Part shown: positions 53,687 to 64,000 of the stretch, in pieces
How positions within the stretch are numbered: position 1 is the stretch's first letter
Layout: each line of letters begins with the position of its first letter
From: Oscarella lobularis
Lineage: Eukaryota > Porifera > Homoscleromorpha > Homosclerophorida > Oscarellidae
DNA length: 64,000 nt
Direction of reading: 5' to 3'
NCBI RefSeq assembly: GCF_947507565.1
Contig: NC_089187.1
Location: 62,001-126,000, forward strand
Program-made: the position numbers and the translations under genes
Notes under the pieces: model-generated
The model's database searches: none
What the model was told of the DNA's origin: nothing
Seen by the model: the letters and a program-made list of their open reading frames with translations, nothing else

Positions 53687-56600
53687 CTAAGGTGCCTTTG
53701 TTTGCTTTCTGGAATGTAACATCTGCAGGATCTCCTTGAATTTATTTTCAGGAAACAATGTGTCCAACAGATCCTCAAACAGAACGTAGAGCAATCGTTT
53801 GTTCAAACGAGGATGCTGAAACATATCAAACACTCTAGCAAAAAAAAACCAAATGAAAACATCGATAAGAAAATCAAATGTAGACGTGTACCGAACAATT
53901 CCTTCCCTAGCAACGTCACTACCAATAAAACGCTTTAGCTCGTCTAAAAATCATTGAAAATGAAATTTATGCGATCCAACAGCAAAAATTCCTACCAGGA
54001 AGGCTTCCAGTCATCTTCGCTTTGGCCGCCACTTTCGTTCGATTCTTTGTAGCCTCGTTTCTCTCTGCGACGTCTGTACGCCAAAGCCCATCAGGCCAAT
54101 TCGAATCCCTGCAGATGGAGTAGAGTCAAAAGCGACTATTTAGGTCCATCTTTACCTTAGCTCTCGTACGTATTCTGCAATTTGTTCTGCAGAGGTAAGC
54201 CACTCTACTTTCTTCACAATTTTTCTATTTAATGCCGGTTTCAACATAGAACTAATAGGTTAATTAACCAACCGATTTATGCGATCTCCAAACGTCGTGC
54301 GAATGATGTCTTGAAGGAGAGCAACAATACGACGTCTCAGCCACTGGCTCCTGAGAAAAAAATACTATATCAGTGAAACAACGCAACCGTCCTTCTCACT
54401 TCGTTTTCAAATCAAAAACTTCATCCATCAAGAGTAGTAGAATTCGAAGGGGAATATTATCATCAGTATCCTGAGAAACACTAGATGCAAAACTAAAGGT
54501 TCCCTATCTGTTTTTTACCTCGGCACTCAGCAAACTCGATGCCACTTTTGGATCGTCCACTTCCTCTCCCGGTAAAGGTATCACCGGAGTCTTTCTCCCA
54601 GTAGCAGGCGAGTCGCTCTAGAAACTTAAAATCGAGTTGGATCTAATGATGATGCTGCCTGACCCGCAAGACTTTCGTCAGATTGTCGAAACCCGATTCT
54701 AATTTGCCGGAAACATTTTTAACCGAACGCTTCAATGGGCCGACTATAGTGTCAATCTAAATCCAGATGAAATCCCAGACGCTTGGACAGCAGAGTCTAG
54801 TGCCTAACTTTTCTAGCAAATTCTCCCTTCTCCTTAAAGTACTCTCCCTTGTTAAGAAAATATTCCATTGCCCTGAGTACACCAGAGTGATGAGCCAAGA
54901 ACTCGGCGTCCAGAAGAACCTAGTAAGTGCCCCAATAGTAAATACATTAATTACATTTTTTGGCTACTACCTGAACGTAATCGTGTAGGGCCTTTCTTCT
55001 CTTCTCAAGAAAGTCTTTGTTTAGAGATTTAAATGGTCGTTTGCCAGGAAAATTTAAATCGAGTATGCCAAACTAGGTCATAGAGGTTTGAATAGCAGGG
55101 CTACAAGTTGCGATATGCATGCGCTTACTTTCTCTTTCAGTACTAAGTGCAGATCGTGAAAATCGCTGTATCGTCTCGGTACGACCCATATGTCAGGATC
55201 GCCGCTCCCGTGCCTACATTTGACTTTGATAGCGTACAAAGCGTACTGTTTTCCGTCCTCGTGACAGATTCCTTCATTGACCCCAAAGAACTGATCTATG
55301 ATCAGCTCGCTTTTATTTAGAGCTACAGACCTGCTTGAATGATGTCAGCCTCTAAATGAATATCTTCCATTTCTTGACTCTTCGTAATCATCATGACGAT
55401 ATTAAATAATTAATTATCCAGTTCTCCTTACCAAGCTTTCCTCATCTTTAGAAAGAGACAGAATTTCAATAGACTAAATAAAATTAAATGTATTCGATAG
55501 AGGAAGTGCTTTGAGTTCATATGTACCCTGCTGATTTCTGATTCTGACAAGCTGTCATCTCCTAAAAACAAATTTTTTGACAGCAAAGATGAGACTCTCT
55601 CTCTAAGAAATGAAACCTTCGTCTGGTAAAAAAGGCAATAGGTGAACTCTCGATTATGAATTCAAAAATTCTTATACCATTTTCGATGTCTTCATCTGAA
55701 TCGAATTCAAATTCGTCACAACACCTAACAGTCGATAGATCAGCATCAAAAGAACTCTGCAACGGTAAACGTGATTACCGTTTGTACTCATCCGAGACCT
55801 TGAACAACGGGAAAAAAAGCAATTCAAGCTTATTTTCCACCTGTTTCAAAAACAAAAAAAAGTAAATACGATGAAGAAATTTCCTTCTCAACTGACTTGC
55901 TTCTGTGCCTCATCAAACCAGTGAGCATTAAACTGACTTCCCTTGACGGCTCTCAAGAGACTATTACGAACACTATCCTCAATACCAACAATGTGAGCAT
56001 CCTACAACACAGATAAAGGAACAGAGATAGAACAAGAGAATCTCTCACCGGACTAAACAGGTACTCCTGACAAATTCTAAGCGCAGATTCGCGAAAGGGA
56101 GTCGAATCAGGAACGGAGGAGCCCTACGCAGTACGTCCGTCATTAAGGGTACTACTACTACAACGAATTGTCTAAAAAACCTGCTCCTGAGCTTCACTAT
56201 AAGCTCTAAGCAGTTGCTCAGCTGACGCACGAAAACCCTGCAGTCAAAAAAGTCAGGCTGTCTTAGGCACTTTTATTAATTCACTTGCCTCTACGTTCTG
56301 CCAGAATCTCAGACATAAGGTTCCCATTTCGTCGCCTGCTAGCCAATCTAGGAGAAAACCCTATGCGACTGCCTTCTATCTAGTTCAGTGGTACCTTGAA
56401 ATACGCTAAACAATGATCCATTTCGTAGGATTTTTGCAAAAGAGATGTCCTGAACGTGAACCGTCTAGAGAAACAGTGAACGATACGCGAGAGCTGTAGT
56501 CAGTGAAAAAACAAACGCACGTCACTTCCTGCTTTTCCTGACGCCAAGTGTTTCCGTCTGGCCTCGCAAACTTTAGTTAGAAAATTAAGGCTATTAATCT

Positions 56601-59386
56601 CTTTCTTCACAGCCGGCTGCGAAGCAACTAGAAGCAGCGAAACCTTAATTAACCCCCAGAAACGCGTTCTCTCGCTACCCTCTTTGTCTTTAGCTCGCAA
56701 TCGAACCAATTCCTCTCTTAGTTTATTCTCAACCTCCTCTACCTCACTTTCATTACACGAGTGTCTAAGTAGAGAAGAACGTCTCGGTACAGAAAATACC
56801 TTCGCTATTCTGACTCCCACCTGACAATGTCAGTAAAGGAATCTGGATTAAAAGCCGTATCGTAACACTGTCACAAACCCCAAAACGTCAACATCATATA
56901 TCCTCTCCAGGGTTCTGCCGAGAATTTTTTCAGTGTGGGAAGAAGGTCTGGAAAATTGTCCAAGACACTTTTATGAATCGTCTAAGGCAAAATTGTCTTG
57001 GACCATTTTCAAAACTGTCTTGGACCATATTTTAAAAATTGTCTTGAACGTTCGAACGGGAAGAAGGCAAAGGCATACGGAGAAGGCAAAGGCATAGGGA
57101 GAAGGCAAAAGGCATAGGGACAAGGCAAAAGGCATAGGGAGAAAGCAAAAGGCATAGGAGAAGGCAAAGGGAGAAGGCAAAAGGGCAAAAGGCAAAGGGA
57201 GAAGGCAAAAGGCATAGGGAGAAGGCAAAAGGCATAGGGAGAAGGCAAAAGGCATAGGGAGAAGGCAAAGGCATAGGAGAAGGCAAAAGGCATAGGGAGA
57301 AGGCAAAAGGCATAGGGAGAAGGCAAAAGGCATAGGGAGAAGGCAAAAGGCATAGGAGAAGGCAAAAGGCATAGGGAGAAGGCAAAAGGCATAGGGAGAA
57401 GGCAAAAGGCATAGGGAGAAGGCAAAAGGCATAGGGAGAAGGCAAAAGGCATAGGGAGAAGGCAAAGGCATAGGAGAAGGCAAAAGGCATAGGGAGAAGG
57501 CAAAAGGCATAGGGAGAAGGCAAAAAGCATAGGGAGAAAGCAAAAGGCATAGGGAGAAGGCAAAAGGCATAGGGACAAGGCAAAAGGCATAGCGAGAAGG
57601 CAAAAGGCATAGGGAGAAGGCAAAAGGCATAGGGAGAAGGCAAAAGGCATAGGGAGAAGGCAAAAGGCATAGGGAGAAGGCAAAAGGTATAGGGAGAAGG
57701 CAAAAGGCATAGGGAGAAGGCAAAAGGCAAAGGGAGAAGGCAAAAGGCAAAGGGAGAAGGCAAAAGGCATAGGAGAAGGCAAAAGGCATAGGGAGGGAGA
57801 AGGCAAAGGCATAGGGAGAAGGCAAAGGGCATAGGAGAAGGCAAAGGGCATAGGAGAAGGCAAAAGGCATAGGGAGAAGGCAAAGGCATAGGGAAAAGGC
57901 AAAGGCATAGGGAAAAGGCAAAGGCATAGGGAAAAGGCAAAAGGCATAGGGAGAAGGCAAAAGGCATAGGGAGAAGGCAAAAGGCATAGGAGAAGGCAAA
58001 GGGAATAGGAGAAGGCAAAAGGCATGGGGAGAAGGCAAAAGGCATACTGTAGGAGAAGGCAAAAGGCATAGGGAGAAGGCAAACGGCATAACGTTTTAGT
58101 AGTGTATGGGTCGGCGATAGGCGAGTGAGGGTCGGGGCCGACCCATGCCGACCCACGTGGGCAGAACCCTGCCTCTCTCAAAATTAAATACCAGCCAAAC
58201 TATTGTTTGATTGATGTAATCGGGATCGGATACGGTTTCGACGAAAGGAAGCAGAGACTTGGACACGACTAATTCCTACAGTACGGGAAGAGAAACGTCC
58301 TACTCAACGTCTTTCTTCTGTCATACGGTACCCTGGCTAAAAGTCGAACAGGCTTGCAATGAAAGTCGTCGGGAGGAAGCAACAAATACAGAAAAATTTC
58401 CGACAAATCGCGAAGATACTCTACCCCCCACAACAACAATAAATAAATAAATAAATAAATAAAATTATATGAAAACCTATAGTACCTTTTTCCATTTCGG
58501 GTGACGAGCAAATGTCTCTGAACGAGAAGGCCTTCTCCATTTCGCATTCAATGTCAAAGAAAGCGTCCTCGATTGCCAACGCCGATTTTCCACCGCACTT
58601 TGCCTCCGCCGAACGATAGATGCGAAGATGAGCGGCAAAGACTTCCACAATTCGATGAGTAAAGAAAGGAACCCAATTGACAGCCTTAGATCTAAAAATA
58701 TCGTTGACCACGCCCACGCTTTCTTTTCAATATTACCGATTTCCAAAAGCGATGATTACGCTCTGTGTCACCTGACGTAATTCGTGAAGAAAGACGGGAT
58801 TTCGTCCAATAAGGGAATAGTACCACCATTCGATGCAATCGCGAAAAGCCAAATTAATTATCTATATTTTTAATTAATAAAATTTCTTCTATGTGGCTAG
58901 AAGCGTTTTTTTTCTATTCGTACCTCTTGCATTGGCTGATCAATTATTTTCGCTCCAGTCAAACGTTTATCCATTTTGAGATTTTGAGAAATTGTGCCAA
59001 CGGCACCGGTGAGCTTATTCGAAATAGAATTCGATTATCGCTTCGTTTTCTTTGCTAATTCTTACTGGACCAAAGCGGGTTTTGCTTTTCGTTGGTCTCT
59101 TTCCCTTTCGTGTCGAAATGAGATGGTTCGAGAGGGCGGAGCCGTGATAGGCGACGACTAGCAAGAATCTACACACGGAAAGAGTCACTGGATCAATAGA
59201 AATCGCCTCCTGAAGGGCCTACCCAAACGTAAAGAGAGCTACGTGGCCTACGACATAGGCGATCGTGTCCCATTCGAAGTTGTAGACGACGAGAGAAACG
59301 ACTGCGAGCAAGTAGAAGAGAATGGACGTCTAAAAATAAATTAAAAAGCGTATGTCGCTGAGCGAAAAGTTGCGAACCAAGCCCAT
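53687..59386 (-). CDS. SNX13: Sorting nexin 13
   Basis: Large multi-exon gene. The first exon is only ATGGGCTTG (59378-59386), spliced over 48 bp to give MGLTSILFYLLAVVSLVVYN, the membrane hairpin. Then come MDKRLTGAKIIDQPM (family KIDRRLTGANIIDEPL), the PXA domain (DIECEMEKAFSFRDICSS, YLRDLSEIFLYLLLPPDDFH, SDPDYINQTIVW), the RGS region, a PX domain (YRRYSDFHD-type exon near 55150) and the nexin C domain, ending VFDMFQHPRLNKRLLYVLFE and FKEILQMLHSRK. SNX13 acts on endosomes and at ER-lysosome contacts. The intron at 56868-58191 is enlarged from 54 bp by an inserted transposon. Confidence 0.88.
56908..58171. mobile_element. hAT-like non-autonomous element carrying a minisatellite
   Basis: 1,264 bp with 12-bp perfect terminal inverted repeats CAGGGTTCTGCC...GGCAGAACCCTG, flanked by the 6-bp direct repeat CCTCTC (56902-56907 and 58172-58177). 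The CAGGG terminus is typical of hAT elements, although those make 8-bp duplications. The inside is mostly the 57060-58086 minisatellite, with a GGGTCGGCGATAGG / CGACCCATGCCGACCC region at one end and short TTGTCTTGGA repeats at the other. No transposase. It sits wholly inside an SNX13 intron. Confidence 0.75.
57060..58086. repeat. 20-bp purine-rich minisatellite, about 50 units
   Basis: Unit GGCATAGGGAGAAGGCAAAA with one-base length variants (GGCATAGGAGAAGGCAAA) and rare substitutions. Because no unit frame contains a minus-strand stop, all three minus-strand frames stay open for more than 370 codons and read as a PFAFSLCLLPSPYAF-type repeat. This is an effect of composition, not evidence of coding. 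Confidence 0.95.
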
Positions 59387-59437
59387 ATTCGTCTACTGCA
59401 GCGTGCGCTAAAACTGCACTGTAAACAGAGTGAGACC

Positions 59438-61572
59438 ATGGACAAGAATGACAAGGGCATCGTACACTACGAAACCGGAGAAGATCAGGTAGATGAATAG
59501 AAAGAAAGACTATGAATCGCGGCGACAATTTCTCAGGTGAAAATGTCGCTGTCACTGACAGACGACGATACCGAAGGTAGGAGAGCATAAAAAACGAACG
59601 AAACCTCTAATTGACAAACTACGTAGATCGAGGCCTCCTCGATAAGGAAAACGAAGGACCGCCGCATTATACGCGATCCCAATTGATGGGCAACGAGAGC
59701 AAGGCCGTCTTCAATTTCATCAACTCAATCATCGGTGCTGGAATCATAGGCAAGAAGAGAAAAAATGGGATATATATTAAAAAAAGGTATTCAGGCATCC
59801 CCTTTGCTCTACACGAAGCTGGTTTCATACTCGGGGTTCTATTGCTTACTCTAGTTGGTATTGTAACTGGTAGGTTATCATTATCGAGGGGGGGGGGGGG
59901 GGGGGGGAGGATGGGGCAGAGTTATCGTTTATGTTTGCAGACTATTCTATTCTTCTTCTCGTCAAAAGTGGCAAAATTGCCGGAATGGACACGTATCAGG
60001 TGCGCAGGGGTCCAGCTGCAACGTCACTTTCCCCCCCTCGTCTTCCTCTAGGATTTGATGAGGAAGACGTTTGGCAAAGTTGGCTTCTATTATCTGTCCG
60101 CAATCCAGTTCCTCTTTCCCTTTCTCGGTCAGTTAACTAGTCGCTCCTCTTCATAGAGAAAACAATCTTCCTACTCTACACTAGCTATGAGTGGATACGT
60201 AGTTATCGTTGGAGACAACATACCCAAAGTTTTGGAGCTCATTCCCCAACGTAATTTCCGCTTCGTTCACGCGTTCAATAGATCCGATATTGTTCTCTAG
60301 TGAGGGGCACTGTATTAACGGAGCCTCACTTCATCAAATTTTTAGTTGTTATTGTAGTCATGCTGCCGTTATCCTTATACAGAAATATATCGAATTTAGG
60401 AAAAGTAAGGCAGAGTGTAAGTGGGATCACCTTAAAATTTATTCCCCGTACAGGTGTCTCTCGTTTCTTTGGTTTGCGTCGTTTTTATTCTTATCGTTAT
60501 TTGGGTTCGATTTTTTTCATTGGGGTGAGTCAACAGCACCACCAGAAAAAATTTCCTAATTAAAATTTTTGTTATTAAAGTCCCGACGTTCCTGTCACGT
60601 GCGATACCTATTCCTTTGCTAATAAAGGCGTAGCACAGGAAAGAGAATCTTATCTATATATAGTTTAATAGCTTATTTTATGTCATCTTATTTATCTAGG
60701 CTATAGGGATTATGGCAACGACTTACGTTTGCCATCACAACACTTTTCTCATATTCGACTCACTGCACTATGTCTCACTGCACAAATTTACTCGCGTCAC
60801 TCACACGTCAGTCTTCATTTCGTGGCTCACCGTTGTACTTCTTGGCGTTGGTGGCTATCTCACTTTCAAGGGCAATACCCAAGGTTGATCTACACATAGG
60901 ACTTATTAAATTTTGACGTTGACTTTTAGGTGATTTATTGATCAATTATTGTCCGGATGATGAAGTCATAAATGCAGCTCGGTTCATCTATACGGTGACG
61001 ATCATGCTAACGTTCCCTATTGAATGTTTCGTTGCAAGAGAAGTAGAGAAGCTCCACTAAAAATAGTAGCACTGTATCCCCTCCCTCTTTAGGTCATTGA
61101 GAATCTCTACTTGACGTTTTTTAAAGGAAAGGCAAACGAGACGCTCTTGTGGCACGTTGTCGTCACGTGCTTGATATCCTTTGGTGCCCTGGGCGTTGGA
61201 GAAACGACAGACAATCTCGGCTTCGTTCTGGAATTAAACGTGATTATTTAACGAATTTATTCCATATGTTGACCTGGTCTAATTCAGGGCGTTTTGGCTG
61301 CAACGCCCTTGGCATTCATACTACCAGCTGCCTGCTATCTGAAACTTGCTGAAGGAAAAATTGTAAGCAAGAAGAAAATTTGGGCTTTGCTGCTTCTGAT
61401 TTTTGGATTCATTGTCATGATCATCGGCACTGTCATGTCAATTTTATCCATCGTAGAAAATCCGCGGACGTGCGACACATGGCGTTATTGTAACGCTTCG
61501 TTGGTGAGTTTCAATGGAACAGTTGATCAGTGCATGGAAAATAGAAATGAGACATCTTTCTATGCATGCTAG
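59438..61572 (+). CDS. SLC38A11: Sodium-coupled amino acid transporter SLC38A11-like
   Basis: Start MDKNDKGIVHYETGEDQ at 59438 (exon 59438-59488), then VKMSLSLTDDDTE (59537-59576), then from 59627 DRGLLDKENEGPP and SKAVFNFINSIIGAGIIG, the first helix of the AAAP/SLC38 fold. Later pieces: IPFALHEAGFILGVLLL, DLMRKTFGKVGFYYLSAIQF, AMSGYVVIVGDNIPKVLE, MLPLSLYRNISNLGK, AIGIMATTYVCHHNTFLIFD, LTFPIECFVAREV and GVLAATPLAFILPAACYLKL. These match SLC38A11 in order. It ends FNGTVDQCMENRNETSFYAC. One exon near 60590-60680 is uncertain. A run of 20 G lies in an intron at 59888-59907. Confidence 0.87.
59888..59907 (+). repeat. homopolymer run of 20 G
   Basis: An uninterrupted G20 in an SLC38A11 intron, close to the next acceptor. 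It could fold as a quadruplex in RNA or be a length-variable slip site. Confidence 0.9.
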
Positions 61573-61739
61573 TTTTCTTTTTTTTCCTGTCTTACTAATT
61601 AAAATATGAAATGCGTTGTCGTGTCAATTTTCAGAAGCACAATTGATGTATCCTGGATACGAATTTGAACACCAAAGAAAACAACGAATTTCAGACTAAC
61701 CTAATATTTTTGTCGATGTAGAAATTGCTATGCAGCTTG

Positions 61740-62147
61740 GCTAGATGCAACATCGCACTGCTTTCTTACTCTCAGATAATGTCTCTTGTAATGACAGCTT
61801 CTTGGAGCACGTTTCGTACGACAGGCGTCTCCGAAGAGGGGCCCCTACGATTCTCTGTCGACGATTCGTTCTCTGCGGCTTCGCTTCTTCGACTACGATC
61901 GATTGAAGGTTGATTTCTTCGTCTTTCTGAGAGAGAACGACCCGCACGGCGGCACAGATATCGCGGAACAAGGCGGAAAGTGTAGCGCTTTTTTCTAGAG
62001 CGCGTTAACGTGACCATCGATCCTACCCACGTATTTACACGTACTCCGAGAGCGTAAGACGAAACCGTGAAGACGAGGCGGTCGATGCATGATCCACGAG
62101 GCATTCTTCGATCGCCATCTTGAACTTCGCCATGATATGGCGTCACA
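61740..62147 (+). repeat. interspersed repeat, 5' block, copy 4
   Basis: From GGCTAGATGCAACATCG through GGGGCCCCTACGATTC to GCCATGATATGGCGTCAC. It aligns with 19330-19790 with many substitutions and indels, in contrast to the core that follows. Confidence 0.7.
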
Positions 62148-63017
62148 AGCTTACATCACTTCCTTGCCAAAAATAAACTGCTGACTTTGCTGCCGACAGT
62201 GAAACGCGTCAAAATTAGCACCTGCATTTCTCGGACCAATGAGAGCGCTAGGTGAGCCCCGCGTGACCCCAGCCGACCAATGAGCGCGCTGGGTGGGGCT
62301 ACGCTGTTCAAAAGCGAAGCGCACACAGATCTTCCTTCAGTTGCGGCTGAGGGTGGGTGCGTCGCGGTTCGCCGCGTCTCATCCTTGAGAGGACTGGCTC
62401 GGGGGCTTTGGCAGAAGGCAAGTGAGGATAGTTGGATCTCAGCGTGGCCCACGGTTAATTCCGTGCCGGAGCCTGTAGGCAGGGCGATGGGGGGCTTCGG
62501 CCTCGGTTTACGCACTGGGCAGACGGATTATTCGAGGTCTTATTGTCGTCAACAAGCACGAACCGCGCTAGGCTGAGTGGTTACGGCTTGGAGGGGGTGT
62601 TCAACTATGGTCTGGTTGCCGGCACTTTTCTCACCCGAACGACGCGATTAGACCGACGATGATCCAGCCCAGGAGCCTTCGATTCCTCCATTGCACTGTC
62701 TTCATTGTCGACTCCTACAAACAGCGGTCAGCCTCTCTCCAATCCACAAGGCCCGGTTCTTCTCAGGAAGACATACCGAAGGCTTTGGTACCAGCGCACC
62801 GGGGTTTCGGTATTAGGGGCCGATCCTCATCCAGGTGGGTACTGAATGGATTGGCCGAGGACCCGCAACTCGCCCGAAACTTTTTGGAAGGGGGTCATCG
62901 CTTTGCGAAGACTTCCCTGGGCTACGAAGCGTCCGAACCTCCACGCGGTGTAGCCTGGATAACGCTAATACGGACGCAAACCAAAAGGTACGTAAAACGA
63001 TGATTTGACAGTGACTA
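62148..63017 (+). repeat. near-identical repeat core, copy 2
   Basis: Counterpart of 19791-20662, 42 kb away. Up to about 62920 I find only three or four differences (TTTCC/TTGCC, CCACG/CCGCG, GATCATTC/GATTATTC). After that point differences become frequent, continuing through the intron-like segment. The same CCAAT repeats, dyad and splice-donor AAAAG|GTACGT are present. Confidence 0.7.
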
Positions 63018-63240
63018 ATAGGATTTCTTTTTTAGGTCGATCGCGCGACGAAGATCGACGAACGACGAAGACAGAAGGAGGAAAGGAAAGATATTGGACG
63101 TGATAGATTTAGAATTTTTTAGTGTATAGTATATACTGCATGAGTGTAAAATCGCTGTACGTGTGTGGAAATAAAATGTACCGATTTGAACGTTACGTAT
63201 TTGCCCTATGTCCAAGCCAGATCCAATTCTTAGAGCGCTC
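63018..63240 (+). repeat. interspersed repeat, 3' block, copy 3 (short)
   Basis: Begins at TTTTTTAG|GTCGATCGCG and keeps ACGAAGATCGACGAACGACG, but lacks much of the 3' block seen at 20663-21310. Confidence 0.6.
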
Positions 63241-64000
63241 ATACGTAACCGAAATGGAGGCCCGCGATTCCGTCTTCAGATCGATCTAAAGGAGGCTTCG
63301 CAAGAGAAATAGGGTTCGATCGGCGCGAGGACATCATCTGGGACAGAGTTTCTGAGGGAAATCATAACTATTTTTAATATTAGTAATATAAAATGTGTTG
63401 TCGTTTCAATTTGATGCATCCTGGATACGCTAGTAAGACGGAGTGCACAAACTTTAGACTCCTTCCCGTTATTAATTTGGGGAGCACGCTAGACAACAAT
63501 CACGTGTTGAAAGTACTGTTGTAAGTGGAGAGGTTGTTGCAAATGCCTTTGGGTTTGGTCTTTGACATCATTAGGCTATGCGTGAGCTGTTTCCGACTCT
63601 GCATCACTATAGACAACGCCAGGACACAGAAGAGATTGCTGACAGAACAGAAGAGATTGTTGACAGAACAAAAAGATTGCTATGAAAGCATTCCGCCGTC
63701 GCCGCCACCGACTACACACTCGCGCTCGTCCCTTACAAGCAGCCTTCCCTAATGTGAAAATAACCAGCTGAACATCATGGTGCTGAGACAGTAAATCTGC
63801 ACGCATACATATGTATATCCTTTTGTCTGGCCTTTAATTAATAATGATGATGATGATGTTAGGTTATCTCTCAGGCTATTTCTCCCCTAGCGAAGCTCGT
63901 CTGTTTAAGTATAGTCGATGACGATGATCGTGAAACGGCACTGACGGCCGAAGCGGTGGCAGTTGACCTCGTTTTCGTCAGATCCATTCCAGCGGCAGCG
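63241..64000. other. right edge, no recognised gene
   Basis: A frame at 63525-63752 has no known motif. A (GAT)n run is at 63844-63858. The last 110 bases read on the minus strand as CRWNGSDENEVNCHRFGRQC before a stop, which could be the end of a gene continuing beyond the window, but this is weak. Confidence 0.4.

Noticed and set aside
57009-58181. Three overlapping minus-strand frames of 372-390 codons with a hydrophobic repeat
   Set aside because: They are produced by a 20-bp minisatellite lying inside a transposon within an SNX13 intron; all three frames are open, which is not how a coding repeat behaves.
59410-59510. Hydrophobic minus-strand segment (FFLFIYLIFSGFVVYDALVI) as an extra SNX13 exon
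   Set aside because: It is exactly antisense to the polar first exon of SLC38A11, has no Met, and is preceded by an in-frame stop.
59193-59588. 131-codon minus-strand frame beginning MLSYLRYRRLSV
   Set aside because: Its frame misses the SNX13 membrane helix; splicing from ATGGGCTTG at 59386 explains the helix, and the rest is antisense to the first exons of SLC38A11.
63306-63330. GGGTTCGATC, a B-box-like sequence suggesting a tRNA or SINE
   Set aside because: No A box at the right distance and no acceptor stem; the same was true of GGGTTCGACTC at 26862.

Overview
This is nuclear DNA of a very compact animal genome. Introns are mostly about 45-60 bp, genes alternate strands with almost no space between them, and four divergent gene pairs have start codons 51 bp or less apart or overlapping. 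The gene set is metazoan (RACGAP1, FAM78, VPS10/PKD sorting receptors, SNX13, GDNF-receptor-like proteins). A sponge, perhaps a homoscleromorph such as Oscarella, fits the intron size and gene content, but that is inference; no species marker was recognised.

Layout. 0.5-11.4 kb: a PH-domain protein, a small phosphoprotein-like gene, RACGAP1, a FAAP100-like gene, TEN1, FAM78, ABT1, an RNA ligase and Rab18. 11.5-23 kb: ribosomal protein eL27 (RPL27) followed by four tandem genes for secreted proteins with four GDNF/GAS1-type cysteine domains each. Broken pieces of RPL27 lie between the copies, so the duplicated unit was RPL27 tail plus receptor-like gene. A separate repeat family is interspersed, including a core of about 0.75 kb that recurs almost unchanged at 62.2-63 kb. 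23-28.3 kb: PHGDH, with a palindrome array in one intron, a Ral GTPase with an unusual P-loop, and a GH27 alpha-galactosidase. 28.6-37.3 kb: two tandem SorCS/sortilin-type receptors. 38.4-43 kb: OsmC, a membrane-anchored JmjC protein sharing its start-codon bases with eL43 (RPL37A), and a second membrane cupin-like protein. 43-52.6 kb: three ABCG half-transporters. 52.7-61.6 kb: MTHFS, SNX13 and SLC38A11. 61.6-64 kb: a second copy of the interspersed repeat, then no recognised gene.

The most unusual items are: tiny 60-77 bp inverted-repeat elements with 9-bp target duplications, one confirmed by an empty site in a paralogous copy; a hairpin array with paired arm changes; a hAT-like element carrying about 50 minisatellite units inside a 54-bp intron; a conserved aromatic heptad tail on all four receptor-like proteins; a Maf/AP-1-type palindrome exactly 60 bp before each of their start codons; and Ala at the Ras Gly12 position in Ral. 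All gene models were spliced by eye. Exon edges are firm where coordinates are given and approximate elsewhere.
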